Assembly: GCA_047971685.1 (NCBI GenBank)
Contig: JBKDZW010000130.1
Span: forward strand, 1-6,167
Direction of reading: 5' to 3'
Source: JAJXWB01 sp047971685
GTDB lineage: Bacteria; Pseudomonadota; Alphaproteobacteria; Rhizobiales; Beijerinckiaceae
DNA: 6,167 nt
The number at the start of each line of letters is the position of its first letter. Within the stretch, counting starts at the first letter, position 1. Below, in pieces: positions 5,647-6,167 of the stretch. The position numbers were made by a program, and so were the translations under genes. Below the pieces are notes generated by a model that did no database searches, was not told the origin of the DNA, and worked only from the letters and a program-made list of their open reading frames with translations.

Positions 5647-6167
5647 ATGACAAAATGGGTCTACACCTTCGGCGACGGCGTGGCCGAGGGCAAGAGCGAC
5701 ATGAAGAACCTGCTTGGCGGCAAGGGCGCCAATCTCGCCGAAATGGCCAATCTGGGTCTGCCCGTTCCTCCCGGCCTCACGATCTCGACCGAGGTCTGCA
5801 CCTATTTTTATGCGCACGAGCGTCAGTTTCCGGCCGAACTGACCGGGCAGATCGACGCCGCGCTCGCCCATATCGGCAAGCTGACGGGGCGCGAATTCGG
5901 CAACCAGGCCAATCCGCTGCTCGTATCCGTGCGCTCGGGCGCGCGCGCTTCCATGCCCGGCATGATGGACTCCGTGCTCAATCTCGGCCTCAACGTCGAA
6001 ACGGTCGGCGCCCTGGCCAAGGGCGCAGGCGACGAGCGCTTTGCTTTCGACACCTACCGGCGCTTCATCCAGATGTATTCCAATGTCGTGCTCGACGTGG
6101 GCCATCACAATTTCGAGGACACGCTCGAATTCTACAAGGAGAGCAAGGGCCTTTCGCTCGACACCGA
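5647..6167 (+). CDS. ppdK: Pyruvate phosphate dikinase, N-terminal part (runs off right edge)
   Basis: PpdK interconverts ATP + phosphate + pyruvate and AMP + pyrophosphate + PEP, linking glycolysis, gluconeogenesis and C1/C4 carbon handling in the cytosol. Only 173 complete codons of an enzyme that is normally near 880-900 residues are present. They cover the start of the nucleotide-binding domain: MTKWVYTFGDG at the N-terminus, LLGGKGANLAEMANLGLPVPPG (22-43), and VSVRSGARASMPGMMDSVLNLG (93-114), all strongly characteristic of PPDK; the VRSGA.SMPGMMD signature separates it from PEP synthase. The catalytic histidine and the PEP-binding barrel lie beyond the window. The ATG at 5647 fits the family N-terminus, although its ribosome binding site is weak (GAAAGCGA about 6 nt upstream). 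It lies 139 nt after hdeD with structured sequence between, so separate transcription or leader control is likely. Confidence 0.96.
   Translation, partial: MTKWVYTFGDGVAEGKSDMKNLLGGKGANLAEMANLGLPVPPGLTISTEVCTYFYAHERQFPAELTGQIDAALAHIGKLTGREFGNQANPLLVSVRSGARASMPGMMDSVLNLGLNVETVGALAKGAGDERFAFDTYRRFIQMYSNVVLDVGHHNFEDTLEFYKESKGLSLDT

Overview
The window is GC-rich (G/C-dominated third codon positions) and holds six protein genes in two divergent blocks. Gene content, codon use and one promoter-like element point to an alphaproteobacterium, probably Hyphomicrobiales (Rhizobiales). Supporting signs are the dxs-tlyA-RNA methyltransferase order, an HdeD-family membrane protein, and an exact match (GCTAGAAC) to the alphaproteobacterial -10 consensus GCTANAWC. 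The genus cannot be named from the sequence alone.

Left block, minus strand, read from 4707 down to 1: dxs (isoprenoid precursor synthesis), tlyA (2'-O rRNA methyltransferase), an RlmD/RumA-type RNA m5U methyltransferase with its Fe-S cysteines, and a small class I SAM-dependent methyltransferase cut by the window edge. Spacings are 37 nt, a 4-nt GTGA stop/start overlap, and 13 nt, so this looks like one transcript. Dxs feeds the MEP pathway, the next two genes modify rRNA, and the last has an unknown substrate. The first three genes all appear to start with non-ATG codons (GTG, TTG, GTG).

Middle, 4708-4928: a 221-nt divergent intergenic region. It holds the presumed dxs promoter (minus), the hdeD promoter (plus), a 12-bp palindrome and an ATTGC-N6-GCAAT inverted repeat near the expected hdeD transcription start.

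Right block, plus strand: a 192-residue six-helix HdeD/DUF308 protein with a strong ribosome binding site, then a 139-nt leader with two inverted repeats, then the first 173 codons of pyruvate phosphate dikinase (ppdK), which runs off the right edge. Dxs consumes pyruvate and PpdK interconverts pyruvate and PEP, so both blocks touch the pyruvate node; whether that link is functional is speculation.

No tRNA, rRNA, CRISPR array, insertion sequence or phage gene was seen. The window is mostly ordinary core chromosome. The points worth a second look are regulatory: the divergent region, the structured ppdK leader and the non-ATG starts. I found no convincing undescribed system.
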